A stretch of DNA of 64,000 nt from NCBI GenBank assembly GCA_965203045.1, contig OZ241850.1, positions 62,001-126,000 of the forward strand, written 5' to 3'. The notes beneath the pieces were generated by a model. That model saw only the letters and a program-made list of their open reading frames with translations. It did no database searches and was not told where the DNA came from. Source of the DNA: G965203045 sp965203045. GTDB taxonomy: Bacteria > Pseudomonadota > Gammaproteobacteria > PS1 > Pseudothioglobaceae. Below are positions 7,694-16,898 of the stretch, in pieces. The first letter of the stretch is position 1. Each line of letters begins with the position of its first letter. A program made the translations under genes and the position numbers.

Positions 7694-8809
7694 ATGATTT
7701 TTACTTCTGAATCTGTCTCGGCTGGTCATCCCGACAAGATTTGCGACCAAATTTCTGATGCTATCTTAGATGCCGCCCTTAGTGAAGATAAAAACTCGCG
7801 CGTAGCAGCAGAAACCTTAGTTAAAGACAATAATGTTATACTTGCAGGTGAAATTACCAGCACTGCAGAAATTGATTACGAAACTTTAGTGCGCAACACC
7901 ATAATTGATATTGGTTATAATAAAGAAGAATATGGATTTAATGGCAATACTTGTGCTATCACCAACCTAATAGGTAGACAATCTGCAGACATTGCCAGAG
8001 GTGTTGATGAAAATGACGGATACGCACAAGGTGCTGGCGACCAAGGTATTATGTTTGGTTTTGCTTGTAATGAGACTGAAACGCTAATGCCAGCGCCAAT
8101 TATTTATGCTCATCACTTGGTTAAACAACAAGCCCATCTAATGCGCTCTGGCAAGTTAGCATGGCTGCGACCAGATGCAAAATCACAAGTATCTTGTATT
8201 TATGCAAATGGTAAAATTGCTGGCATTGATACGGTGGTATTTTCTACTCAACACGACAACAATATCAGTCAATCTCAGCTCAAAGAGGCAGTGATAGAAG
8301 AAATTATTAAACCTGTTCTGCCTGTTAAATGGCTAAATAATAATACTAAATATCATATTAACCCCACGGGTAAATTTGTAATAGGCGGTCCAGTTGGAGA
8401 TGCTGGTCTTACTGGACGTAAAATTATTGTTGATACTTATGGCGGAGCAGCGCGCCATGGCGGAGGTGCTTTTTCCGGCAAAGATCCATCTAAAGTAGAT
8501 AGAAGTGCTGCTTATGCCGCAAGATATGTAGCAAAAAATATTATAGCTGCTAATCTTGCTTATAAGTGTGAGGTTCAAATATCTTATGCAATTGGTATGG
8601 CTGAACCAACTAGCATCTTTGTAGAAACTTTTGGTAGTGAAAAAACCTCAATAGATAATATTAAAAAATTTATCCATAACAACTTTGATTTACGTCCCAA
8701 AGGTTTAATTGATATGTTAGATTTAAAACGTCCTATTTATAAACAAACTGCTACTTATGGACATTTCGGTCGCGTTGAAAAAGATATCAGTTGGGAGAAA
8801 ATTATTTAA
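7694..8809 (+). CDS. metK: S-adenosylmethionine synthetase
   Basis: Makes SAM from methionine and ATP. The 371-residue product begins MIFTSESVSAGHPDKICDQ with the catalytic His at residue 12, has the GAGDQGIMFG hexapeptide loop near residue 113, and the GGAFSGKDPSKVDRS P-loop-like segment near residue 257. The ATG at 7694 is preceded by GGAG six bases upstream; an in-frame TTG at 7682 lies within the Shine-Dalgarno region and is rejected. Expression is expected to be controlled by the SAM-II-type riboswitch and terminator in its leader. The 3' end overlaps the convergent WecA-like gene by 8 bases. Slightly shorter than E. coli MetK (384) but no motif is missing. Confidence 0.98.
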   Translation: MIFTSESVSAGHPDKICDQISDAILDAALSEDKNSRVAAETLVKDNNVILAGEITSTAEIDYETLVRNTIIDIGYNKEEYGFNGNTCAITNLIGRQSADIARGVDENDGYAQGAGDQGIMFGFACNETETLMPAPIIYAHHLVKQQAHLMRSGKLAWLRPDAKSQVSCIYANGKIAGIDTVVFSTQHDNNISQSQLKEAVIEEIIKPVLPVKWLNNNTKYHINPTGKFVIGGPVGDAGLTGRKIIVDTYGGAARHGGGAFSGKDPSKVDRSAAYAARYVAKNIIAANLAYKCEVQISYAIGMAEPTSIFVETFGSEKTSIDNIKKFIHNNFDLRPKGLIDMLDLKRPIYKQTATYGHFGRVEKDISWEKII

Positions 8810-9833
8810 CAATGCTTAAAATCTTAAAATAAATTAGCAAATAAACCAAGCAAAATAGCCCGATGGTGCTAGTCATTATCAAATGACTTTGGTAGAAGAA
8901 AAGTGCCGGCAACATAAAAGGAATTACAAATAATAGTATTAACATTGTTGTTATTGGATTTTTATATCTAACTTGTAAGCCTAGTCTAAATGGGCTTCTA
9001 AAAAGCATTAAATGCAAATGATAGGCGTCTGGTTTAAAAACACTAGCTCTATTTAATATTTTTTTACGATACATACTAAATAAGGTTTCAAATACCGGAT
9101 AAATCATTAGCAACAATGGCATCCATGCTGATACTTGTGGATTACGATTAACTAACATTAAAGAAATTGCCGCCAATAAAAAACCAACCATATAAGCACC
9201 AGCATCTCCGGTAAATATTTTTGCTGTGGGAAAATTTAGCAATAATAACCCTACAACACTACCTAATAGTCCCAAAATAATACTAATAATAAATACATCG
9301 TTTAATTGGGTGGCAATCACTAAAAAAATCAGCAAAACCAAAATGCTATAAATAAGTAATAAGCCGTTTAAACCATCAATAATATTGGTGGAATGAGCAA
9401 CACCGCCAACCATAAAAATACTAAACCCCACAGCAAAAATAGTATTGGTAAAAATATAATTATCAAACCAATCCCAACCAATAGAAGTAAGGCTAATATC
9501 AAAACTCATAATAACAATTGTAGCTGAGATAAAAGCCGCAATAAGCCTAATAATAGGCGGAATACGTTTGCTTAAATCTTCTACAATACCAATTAAAAAT
9601 ATTGGCAATATTGATATAAATAATAAGCCAATATCTGCATTATAATTCACTAGCACTGCTGATAATAAACCTGTAAATAATGCTATACCGCCAATTCTAG
9701 GCACTGATTCATTATGTAGTTTTTGCACACTATCAAAATCGTCATCAACGCCAATATGACTATGCCAACGGTTAAACCTTACTAATAATAGGGCAAGGAT
9801 AAATGAGGTAAAAAACGCTACTAGAAAAATCAT
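8802..9833 (-). CDS. WecA/MraY-family undecaprenyl-phosphate sugar-1-phosphate transferase
   Basis: An integral membrane enzyme of 343 residues with about ten to eleven hydrophobic segments. It would start glycan assembly by moving a sugar-1-phosphate (often GlcNAc-1-P) from a UDP-sugar onto undecaprenyl phosphate at the inner face of the cytoplasmic membrane. Signature elements are KLHNESVPRIGG near residue 42, a VED aspartate loop near residue 85, NIIDGLNGL near residue 150, and FTGDAGAYMVGF near residue 208. It is the last gene of the minus-strand glycan run, overlapping the GT2 gene before it by 4 bases, and converges on metK with an 8-base overlap. The exact sugar is unknown. MraY itself would usually be in the cell-wall cluster, so a surface-glycan role is preferred. 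Confidence 0.9.
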   Translation of the reverse strand: MIFLVAFFTSFILALLLVRFNRWHSHIGVDDDFDSVQKLHNESVPRIGGIALFTGLLSAVLVNYNADIGLLFISILPIFLIGIVEDLSKRIPPIIRLIAAFISATIVIMSFDISLTSIGWDWFDNYIFTNTIFAVGFSIFMVGGVAHSTNIIDGLNGLLLIYSILVLLIFLVIATQLNDVFIISIILGLLGSVVGLLLLNFPTAKIFTGDAGAYMVGFLLAAISLMLVNRNPQVSAWMPLLLMIYPVFETLFSMYRKKILNRASVFKPDAYHLHLMLFRSPFRLGLQVRYKNPITTMLILLFVIPFMLPALFFYQSHLIMTSTIGLFCLVYLLIYFKILSIVK

Positions 9834-10579
9834 TTAATAAACTGCAACAACTTAGATATAGGTTTTTTAACAAACCTTAAAAAACTAATTCTAAGACCAT
9901 TCATACCCCAAGATTTATAACTCTCTATATTGCCTATAATAATCCGTTTTATACTACTATTACTACGACCACCAGTGCGCATTTTGACCAACACTTCAGG
10001 TAAATATACACTACTAATATTGTATTTTTCTAAAAATCGCAGCATCAATTCATAATCAGCAGATACAGTCAAATCAGTTCTAAAATCACCATATTTATTA
10101 TAAATTTTACGTTTAACAAAAAAAGTAGGATGGGCTGGATGCCAACCAGTTTTGAATAAACCACTCACAAATGTTTTAGACCTCCAACGTCTAAGCACTT
10201 TATTAGTATTACTTTTATCAACCATATCTAAATTGGCATATAAAATATCAACATTATTACTATTAAAAGTTGCTATTACTTTTGTTATTACCTCACTATT
10301 AGCATAAAAATCATCAGCGTTTAAAATACCGACCACCTCACCATTTGTTAATTTTAGCCCCTTATTCATCGCCTCAAATATACCATTATCGGATTCAGAT
10401 ATTATCATAGCTATTTTATCTTTGTATTGATTAATAACCTTCATTGTGCCATCAGTACTAGCGCCATCAATAATGATATATTCAATATTTTGATAACTTT
10501 GAGATAAAACCGAGACAATAGTATCTTCAATAGTTTTTTCAGCATTAAATACTGGGGTTATAATTGATACTTTTATCAT
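9830..10579 (-). CDS. Family 2 glycosyltransferase
   Basis: A 249-residue GT-A fold transferase. Near the N-terminus it has SIITPVFNAEKTIEDTI, the DGASTDGT loop near residue 39, ISESDNGIFEAMNKG near residue 60, and the metal-binding LNADDFY (DxD-type) motif near residue 85. There is an ED-type base candidate in the VSADYELMLRF segment near residue 165. It resembles WcaA/colanic-acid-type and similar GT2 enzymes and probably adds one sugar to a lipid-linked repeat on the cytoplasmic side. It overlaps both neighbours by 4 bases (GT4 upstream, WecA-like downstream), so it is translationally coupled in the operon. Donor and acceptor are not deducible. Confidence 0.92.
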   Translation of the reverse strand: MIKVSIITPVFNAEKTIEDTIVSVLSQSYQNIEYIIIDGASTDGTMKVINQYKDKIAMIISESDNGIFEAMNKGLKLTNGEVVGILNADDFYANSEVITKVIATFNSNNVDILYANLDMVDKSNTNKVLRRWRSKTFVSGLFKTGWHPAHPTFFVKRKIYNKYGDFRTDLTVSADYELMLRFLEKYNISSVYLPEVLVKMRTGGRSNSSIKRIIIGNIESYKSWGMNGLRISFLRFVKKPISKLLQFIK

Positions 10580-11721
10580 TGATTTATGATTTTACGATAA
10601 ATGCTTATTTGTTCGCCTGTGATTTTATCATTATCATACAAATCTGCTGTTGCAATAGCATTTTTGCTGAGTTTATCATAGTGGTTATAATCAAAAGACT
10701 TTATAATAACTGATTGTAGGTCGCCAGTATTGCTTAAGAAACCATTTTTACCATCTTTAATAAAATCAAGTCTAGTGCCAATATCAAAGCCAATCACAGG
10801 CACGCCAGCCCGCATAGCCTCTATCATTGTCAATCCAAATGTCTCATACAAAAGCGATGGTTGAATTAAATACTTAGATGAAGCTATTCGTTTAATGGTT
10901 TCTTCTCTAGAACACTTACCTTTAAAAATAATGTTTTTTTGAGAAAAACAACGTTCTAATTTTGTTTGCCAAGTGCTAGTGCCAATAATAGTAAGAATAA
11001 ATTTTTCACCCAACCTCTGCCAAACTGTTAATAATTGGTAAATGCCCTTAGCTTCTTCTAATCTTCCCACATAAATATAACCTTGTTTTACTGTGCTAAA
11101 AGTATTAGTTTTTCGAATACCATTAGATTTTAAAATAATTCTGTCTTTATCAATACCTAATGAGCGCATTTTTTGTTGTGTAAAAGGACTAAGCGCAAAA
11201 AAATAATCAATCTGATTAAAAATTTTCATACTTTTGTAAAAACTAAAGGCTAATTGTGCCGCCAAACTTTGCCACAAAGACCGCCGATAACATCTGTGCC
11301 AAATACCCGCTAATGCAAAGCGCTTATAGGCGCACTTATGGCAAATACCAAATTGAGCAAGATATAATGTGCCTGCAATGCACCAAAAGCGATAATTATG
11401 CAAAGTATGTATCACCTTAGCACCACCATCTTTGCCAGCCTTAAAAACACTCGGGGTTAGCAGAGGGAAAAAATTATGCACATGGACAATATCAATCTTA
11501 TTTTGTTTAACTATTTGTTTAACATTTTTATAATGCTTTACAGAAAACCAAATATTTAAGAGTAGATTAAATAACTTAATATCATCATTACTCACTTCGT
11601 AACATAGGACATTTTCTTTGCCTAATTTTTGTTGCAATGATTGTAATTCATTCTCATAAACCGCCTCCTCACCACCAATATTATTAAATCTATATCTATT
11701 ATGAACAATGAGTATTTTCAT
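10576..11721 (-). CDS. Family 4 glycosyltransferase
   Basis: A retaining GT-B transferase of 381 residues. The N-terminal acceptor domain has the glycine-rich NNIGGEEAVYENEL loop near residue 15 and a HNFFPLLTPSVF segment. A cysteine-containing FWCIAGTLYLAQFGICHKC stretch is common in one GT4 subgroup. The C-terminal donor domain contains GYIYVGRLEEAKGI and the E-x7-E motif in YETFGLTMIEAMRAGVPVIG near residue 300. The start is set at the ATG 11721, whose A overlaps the TGA of the upstream ABC gene (TGATG); a GTG one codon earlier is possible. It probably transfers a hexose or similar sugar in repeat-unit assembly. Confidence 0.92.
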   Translation of the reverse strand: MKILIVHNRYRFNNIGGEEAVYENELQSLQQKLGKENVLCYEVSNDDIKLFNLLLNIWFSVKHYKNVKQIVKQNKIDIVHVHNFFPLLTPSVFKAGKDGGAKVIHTLHNYRFWCIAGTLYLAQFGICHKCAYKRFALAGIWHRCYRRSLWQSLAAQLAFSFYKSMKIFNQIDYFFALSPFTQQKMRSLGIDKDRIILKSNGIRKTNTFSTVKQGYIYVGRLEEAKGIYQLLTVWQRLGEKFILTIIGTSTWQTKLERCFSQKNIIFKGKCSREETIKRIASSKYLIQPSLLYETFGLTMIEAMRAGVPVIGFDIGTRLDFIKDGKNGFLSNTGDLQSVIIKSFDYNHYDKLSKNAIATADLYDNDKITGEQISIYRKIINQ

Positions 11722-13415
11722 CACTTGACCAACCGACCATTTTCTACTTTATAGACCATATCGCATTGCTTAGTAGTGCTTGTTCTATGCGCGATAATAA
11801 TTAAGGTTTTATCACGGGCCATTTGATAAATTTCTTTCATTATTAAATTTTCGGTTTTACTGTCAAGAGCAGAGGTTGCTTCGTCTAAAACTAATACTTC
11901 TGGGTCGTGGTATAAGGCTCTTGCAATAGCAACTCTTTGTTTTTGCCCACCCGATAATTGCACTCCTCTATCTCCAACTAAAGTATCTTGTCCTTGCTTA
12001 GTTTGTAGAAAATCATAGATATTTACTTGTTTTAAGCATCTATCTACTTTATGCCTGTCATAAAGACTGTCTAAGGTAATGTTATCTTTAATACTTCCGT
12101 TAAAAAGATAAATAGATTGAGGGATATAACCAATTTTGTCACGCCATTGACGACGATTTTTATCAGTCAAAGTTGTATCATCAATAACTACACTACCTTT
12201 ATTAGGTGTGTAAAGACCAATGATGATATCAACCAAAGTAGTTTTACCGCTACCGCTTTTACCGCTGATTGCAATTTTATCGCCTTTGTTAATAGTTAGG
12301 TTTATATCTGTTAATATTGAATTATTTTTTTCATAAGCAAAATCGATATTTTTAAGGACAATTTTGCTATTATAAGCAATAGCCTCACTGCCTAATTTTT
12401 CACTATCCATACTAAGGCTCTTACTTATAATATCAGGCGATTTATAAAGAAAAGCAATATTATTAATAGATAAAATAATACTATTAAAAGAACGCATTAT
12501 TCTATACAAAGCTATAATGAATATAGACACAATTGGTAATGCTTCTGGTATACTAGCGCTACCTTTAGACACAAAGTATAATAATATTAAAATAATAAGA
12601 CTAAAGCCTATTGCTTCTAGATAAAATCGCGGAAAAAGGTTCCAAGTTTGATAATAGATATTAACATCTGCAAAATCTTTACTTGTCTGATAAAATTTAT
12701 CATTAATTTTTATATTATAATGATGAAGTTTAGATAATTTAAAATTACCTAGCATTACTTCAATAATTTGACTATGTTTTTTCTGTGTTTTCTCTCTAAT
12801 ATCGCCTTTATACTTAATGCGTTTGCTAATGACTTTTAGCATAAAAACGCTATTTAAAATTAAAAACAATGTTAGCCCCAGTGTTATTAGATAATCAACA
12901 AATAATATGAAGCCATAAATTAATAGCACCACCAATACTTCGCTAAATATCAACGATATTGTGCTAATTAATTTAACTAGATGCGAAGTCTCAGTAAATA
13001 ATGTTTTACGTAATATAGCTAAATTAGTTTTAGTAAAATCCGCATAACTCATCGTATAAAACTTATTAAATAGCTGGCTGATAATCCTGATATAAATACG
13101 ATAAGTAAATTTAGAATTACTATAAACATACCATAAGTTAACAGCACTTCTTAATAAATAAAATAAGATTAACAACACCCCAAAAACAATTACAAATTGA
13201 TAAGCATTACTAAAAGATAGAAGTTGATAAAAAAAATTATAATACGGATTACTATTAATTATACTAAAATCACTTACTACAAATAAAAAAGGCATAATAG
13301 CGCCAATACCAATAACTTCGACCAAAGAAACAAATAACGAAAATAGTCCAAGCAATAATAGTAGTTTTTTATCTTCTCTACTAAGTAATGTTCTTAGTAC
13401 TTTTAGTGCATGCAT
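11721..13415 (-). CDS. ABC exporter, fused membrane and ATPase domains (PglK/MsbA-like glycolipid flippase)
   Basis: A 564-residue half-transporter. About six membrane helices occupy residues 15-310, with hydrophobic stretches near 17-45, 70-92, 140-175 and 250-300. The ATPase domain follows, with Walker A GKSGSGKTTL near residue 376, signature LSGGQKQR near 480, Walker B VLVLDEATSALD near 500, and an IIAHR switch histidine. The N-terminal SLVEVIGIGAIMPFLFVV segment resembles PglK-type flippases that move lipid-linked oligosaccharides. Being inside the glycosyltransferase operon, it most likely flips or exports the completed lipid-linked glycan. It functions as a homodimer by family precedent. 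No wzx/wzy genes are seen, so this is the only export candidate in the locus. Confidence 0.9.
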   Translation of the reverse strand: MHALKVLRTLLSREDKKLLLLLGLFSLFVSLVEVIGIGAIMPFLFVVSDFSIINSNPYYNFFYQLLSFSNAYQFVIVFGVLLILFYLLRSAVNLWYVYSNSKFTYRIYIRIISQLFNKFYTMSYADFTKTNLAILRKTLFTETSHLVKLISTISLIFSEVLVVLLIYGFILFVDYLITLGLTLFLILNSVFMLKVISKRIKYKGDIREKTQKKHSQIIEVMLGNFKLSKLHHYNIKINDKFYQTSKDFADVNIYYQTWNLFPRFYLEAIGFSLIILILLYFVSKGSASIPEALPIVSIFIIALYRIMRSFNSIILSINNIAFLYKSPDIISKSLSMDSEKLGSEAIAYNSKIVLKNIDFAYEKNNSILTDINLTINKGDKIAISGKSGSGKTTLVDIIIGLYTPNKGSVVIDDTTLTDKNRRQWRDKIGYIPQSIYLFNGSIKDNITLDSLYDRHKVDRCLKQVNIYDFLQTKQGQDTLVGDRGVQLSGGQKQRVAIARALYHDPEVLVLDEATSALDSKTENLIMKEIYQMARDKTLIIIAHRTSTTKQCDMVYKVENGRLVK

Positions 13416-13447
13416 ATATTAATGATCAATGATTATTGGTAATAAAT

Positions 13448-14197
13448 TTATCTACATCCAATTGCAAGCCATGTTTTAATTTTGTGTTTCAACATCTCTA
13501 ATAAAATGCGTCTAATATAGTAAAAATTCACTTTGTTGTTTTTTTTTACAACTTTCCAATGTTCAACTATAGAATCAACTCTTTGTCTGTCTGAAATACC
13601 ACAAGCAGATACATTGGCAACTGACATACCTAAATATTGAAATGCTAATTCTCGGTTATAGGCTTGATAAAAAAATTCAAAATCAGAAGAAATTTTATTA
13701 GTAATATTAAATTTATTAGCTTTATGAATATTAGTGCGTACAAAAGCACCCTGATGGCTAAATTGTGGCCCTTGCCATAATTTTTTAAGATTGCCTGTTC
13801 GGGCTAATTTAGTTTTATGAAAATAAATAACCTGATGGTTGCCGTATAAAATATCTGCTTGATATTGTTTGTTAACAAACACATCGCTTAATATTAAATT
13901 GCTAAAAAAACAATCACTAGAATTCATAAAATTTATCCAATCGCCAGTCGCAACATCAATACCTTTATTCATAGCATCATAAATACCCCTATCAGGTTCA
14001 CTAACAAAATAATCAATTTTATCTTTATACTGTTTAATAATATCTAATGTGCCATCGGTTGAACCACCATCAATAACGATATACTCAACATTGTCATAAT
14101 CTTGATTTAAAACACTATTAATGGTTTTTTCAACGAATTGCTTGCCATTTAACACAATAGTAATAACACTAATCAATGGTTTATTTAATACTATCAT
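13448..14197 (-). CDS. Family 2 glycosyltransferase
   Basis: A 249-residue GT-A enzyme with SVITIVLNGKQFVEKTI at the N-terminus, an intact DGGSTDGTLDI loop near residue 43, SEPDRGIYDAMNKGID near residue 66, and a MNSSDCF segment near residue 90 in the DxD position. This is the variant (NSSD, often seen as NAGD or NADD) found in a WcaE-like subgroup. It lies 3 bases downstream of the sulfotransferase gene and 32 bases before the ABC exporter gene. An uninterrupted run of 9 T (13539-13547) falls in its 3' coding end; in this AT-rich genome that is only weak evidence of slippage. The sugar transferred is unknown. Confidence 0.9.
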   Translation of the reverse strand: MIVLNKPLISVITIVLNGKQFVEKTINSVLNQDYDNVEYIVIDGGSTDGTLDIIKQYKDKIDYFVSEPDRGIYDAMNKGIDVATGDWINFMNSSDCFFSNLILSDVFVNKQYQADILYGNHQVIYFHKTKLARTGNLKKLWQGPQFSHQGAFVRTNIHKANKFNITNKISSDFEFFYQAYNRELAFQYLGMSVANVSACGISDRQRVDSIVEHWKVVKKNNKVNFYYIRRILLEMLKHKIKTWLAIGCR

Positions 14198-14199
14198 AT

Positions 14200-15183
14200 T
14201 TAAAATAAGAACCTGCCTTTAACCCAAGCAATAGCCTTTTTATGAAAAACTCTATCAATAGTTTTTTCTAAAAACTTAAATAATAATTTAATATGTATTA
14301 AATCGTACCAATCTCTAATAAATACTAATTTATCACCACTGGGTAATTTATCTATCTGCTTTATAATTTGGGCTTTATCATATCCTAAAGCAGTCAAAAC
14401 ATTATCATCTATCTTATTGATATATTTAGTTAAATATTGTTTTTTAAATTTAGTGGCAAAAGTTTGTTGCCATTTATCTAATGACTGCTTACTTATGCTG
14501 CTATACTCATAGATACCAGTTGAATCTCCTAATCTTCCTCTAGTATTTTGGTCATTAAAGTTAGTTAACATATCATTAGTAAATTCTAAACCTAGATAAT
14601 TACAAATCTCTTGAGTATATTGTTTTGGGTTTTGGACAAAATCTTCATAGTGAAGCGCATAAGACTTATCTTTTAATAATTGGTAGCCATTGCTAAGAAT
14701 CTTAGGCCCATAATACAAATCCGCTCGATTTACATACAGTTCATGTAGCGAGTCCTCAACATAGGTTTGAATAACAGAACTCATTATTTGGACTGGATTT
14801 CTAAACAAAAATATAAATTTAGCGTTGGGAAATATCTTGGCTATCTCAGGAATAATATAATAATATCTTGGAGTTTTATCTAAAAAATACTGTTCATTAT
14901 TAACACATTGTTTTTGATATAAATCACTAGCAAAACTAGCCAAAGCCTGATAATAATCATCTTCTTTATTAGGTAAATTAGCAATAAAATCCCCAAAAGC
15001 TACTTTTGAGGCATCATATCCATACTCAGTGACCGCCACAGAAGAATTGGTGGTAATAGACAAAAAAGGTAGTAATAACCACGGTTCAGCGACACTTGCA
15101 ATTTGACCATGACCCATTAACACTCTTTGTAATAAAGTAGAACCAGACCGTGGTAATGAAAATAAAAAAATTGGAGACTTCAT
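14200..15183 (-). CDS. PAPS-dependent sulfotransferase (sulfotransferase family, carbohydrate type)
   Basis: A 327-residue cytoplasmic enzyme expected to move sulfate from PAPS to a glycan hydroxyl. It starts MKSPIFLFSLPRSGSTLLQR; PRSGSTLL at residues 11-18 is the 5'-phosphosulfate loop. The 3'-phosphate binding segment FLFRNPVQIMSS lies near residue 130, with the Arg and the downstream Ser expected there. A YFLDKTPRYY segment near residue 105 is also typical of this family. Its place within the glycosyltransferase operon, with cysC (the PAPS-making kinase) as first gene, strongly implies a sulfated polysaccharide. It differs in type from the second sulfotransferase at 19.6-20.4 kb. The acceptor sugar is unknown. 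Confidence 0.9.
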   Translation of the reverse strand: MKSPIFLFSLPRSGSTLLQRVLMGHGQIASVAEPWLLLPFLSITTNSSVAVTEYGYDASKVAFGDFIANLPNKEDDYYQALASFASDLYQKQCVNNEQYFLDKTPRYYYIIPEIAKIFPNAKFIFLFRNPVQIMSSVIQTYVEDSLHELYVNRADLYYGPKILSNGYQLLKDKSYALHYEDFVQNPKQYTQEICNYLGLEFTNDMLTNFNDQNTRGRLGDSTGIYEYSSISKQSLDKWQQTFATKFKKQYLTKYINKIDDNVLTALGYDKAQIIKQIDKLPSGDKLVFIRDWYDLIHIKLLFKFLEKTIDRVFHKKAIAWVKGRFLF

Positions 15184-15186
15184 AAT

Positions 15187-16047
15187 TTAGTTATTTGATA
15201 GTTGATACTGCTTAATATAGTGATTATAAATAAAAACTTTCTTGGCTAATTTTTGTTTAATTATCTCAGGCAAATAATCAGCAATTTTATAGCCATAAGC
15301 AAGTAAATAATCTAATACATTTGGCTTTAAAGCAGTATTTTTCATTTCTGTTGCCATAATTTGATAATCTTTTTTGCTTAATTGATTATAGTGAATTCTA
15401 AACCCAGATAACCAAGCTTTAGCAATATATAATGGTGTTTGCCTGATAAATGTCTGCCACAAAAAGTAATCACCAGCTACTTTAAATGTCTTTAATTTAT
15501 CATAATCAATTAGTTTATGTACGCTAGAGTCCCAAAAAGTTGATTCTTGCTGCACAAAAGGCAAAACTTTGCCATAAAAACCTTTTAATAAAAGATTTTG
15601 ATTATAAAAAAATGGTTTATAACAATTCGTTATATGTCCTTTTTCATTATAAGCGGTATTCATGCCCGTTAAAAAATGCACTTGTTTATTATTACTAAAA
15701 ATATCAGCCACAATCTCAAAAGCATAAGGCGAATAATAATCACCAGCATTTATATAACAATAAACATCACTACTACCTTGCTCACTCTTAAAGCCCGTAA
15801 CAAGGGCATCATACATAGTGTTATCTGGTTTAGAAATATAATTAACTTTTATGTTTTTTTTAAGCGCAAAATCAGTAATTAGTTGCTCAATAACATCAAT
15901 AGTGCCATCGGTTGACTTGCCATCACAAATGGTGTAGTTAAGTACACAATTTTCATTCTCAAAAACCTTTTGATTAAGCACAGAAAGCATTGTTTCTCCT
16001 ATAAATTTCTTAGCGTTTAAACAAGGTGTTAAGCAATAAAATTTCAT
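15187..16047 (-). CDS. Family 2 glycosyltransferase, tandem paralogue 1
   Basis: First (leftmost) of three adjacent paralogues of 284-286 residues. All begin MKFYCLTPCLN and share a central block around YCYINAGDYYSPYAFEI and DIFSNNKQVHFLTG near residues 93-125. This copy keeps a GT2 nucleotide-binding loop (CDGKSTDGTIDV near residue 47) and SKPDNTMYDALVTG near residue 75, and the metal-site INAGD. It appears catalytically intact. It overlaps paralogue 2 by 4 bases and precedes the sulfotransferase by 3 bases. Parts of the DNA sequence are nearly identical among the copies, suggesting recent duplication or gene conversion. The sugar specificity cannot be read from sequence. Confidence 0.88.
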   Translation of the reverse strand: MKFYCLTPCLNAKKFIGETMLSVLNQKVFENENCVLNYTICDGKSTDGTIDVIEQLITDFALKKNIKVNYISKPDNTMYDALVTGFKSEQGSSDVYCYINAGDYYSPYAFEIVADIFSNNKQVHFLTGMNTAYNEKGHITNCYKPFFYNQNLLLKGFYGKVLPFVQQESTFWDSSVHKLIDYDKLKTFKVAGDYFLWQTFIRQTPLYIAKAWLSGFRIHYNQLSKKDYQIMATEMKNTALKPNVLDYLLAYGYKIADYLPEIIKQKLAKKVFIYNHYIKQYQLSNN

Positions 16048-16898
16048 ATTAAAAGATACTTTTGTTGTTTTTTATCATAAATAAAAGTATTTGTCATAAA
16101 CATTTTTTTTATTTTATGAGGTAGTAATGGAATAATTCTTTTATAAATATATGCCAGTAAATAAGTAAATATTGTTAGTTTTGTCATTAGTTTTTTTATC
16201 TCTGCTATTCTCATATCATAACAATTAGGATTTAATTGATTTGGACAGAACCTAAATCCTGCTAAATATGCATTAACAATATACAGAGGCGTGTGCTTGG
16301 TAAATATTTGTCGCAAAAAATAATCACCAGCTGAGTTAAATGTCTTTAATTTATCATAATCAATTAGTCTGTGCATACTAGCATCCCAAAAAACAGATTC
16401 TTGCTGAATATAAGGTAACATAATGCGATTATGCAAGCCTGTTAATAATAAATATTTATTATAAATAGGATCATTAAACCCAACTAAGTGCCCTTTTTCA
16501 TTATAATAAACACTCGTGCCTGTTAAAAAATGCACTTGTTTATTATTACTAAAAATATCAGCCGCAATCTCAAAAGCATAAGGCGAATAATAATCGCCGA
16601 CATTTATATAACAGTAGATATCGCTACTGCTTTGCTTGCTTTCAAATCCCCTGGCAATAGCAGCATAAATACTGCTCTTTGGCTCAGATAGATAATTAAT
16701 CTTGATGTTGTTTTGAGAAGGAAAATCAGTAATTACTTGTTTAATAGTATCAATAGCGCTATCGGTTTGGTCATCTAAAATGGTGTAATAAAGCGTAAAA
16801 TTATCATCTTTAAAAACCGTTTGATTAAGCACAGAAAGCATTGTTTCTCCTATAAATTTCTTAGGGTTTAAACAAGGAGTTAGGCAATAAAATTTCAT
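16044..16898 (-). CDS. Family 2 glycosyltransferase, tandem paralogue 2, with altered active-site loops
   Basis: Middle copy of the triplet, 284 residues. The INVGDYYSP metal-site segment and the conserved DIFSNNKQVHFLTG block are retained. The donor loop, which is CDGKSTDGT in copy 1 and CDGGSSDDS in copy 3, reads LDDQTDSAID here, and SEPDNTMYDAL becomes SEPKSSIYAAI, losing the conserved Asp. It has no frameshift, so it is not a simple pseudogene. It may be changing specificity, acting as a partner subunit, or decaying. It overlaps both neighbours by 4 bases. That it derives from a GT2 duplication is clear; activity is doubtful. Confidence 0.82.
   Translation of the reverse strand: MKFYCLTPCLNPKKFIGETMLSVLNQTVFKDDNFTLYYTILDDQTDSAIDTIKQVITDFPSQNNIKINYLSEPKSSIYAAIARGFESKQSSSDIYCYINVGDYYSPYAFEIAADIFSNNKQVHFLTGTSVYYNEKGHLVGFNDPIYNKYLLLTGLHNRIMLPYIQQESVFWDASMHRLIDYDKLKTFNSAGDYFLRQIFTKHTPLYIVNAYLAGFRFCPNQLNPNCYDMRIAEIKKLMTKLTIFTYLLAYIYKRIIPLLPHKIKKMFMTNTFIYDKKQQKYLLI

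Noticed and set aside
13539..13547. Run of 9 T in a GT2 gene as a phase-variation tract
   Set aside because: Runs of 8-9 A or T are common in this AT-rich DNA and it lies near the 3' end. Only the 11-C run stands out from background.
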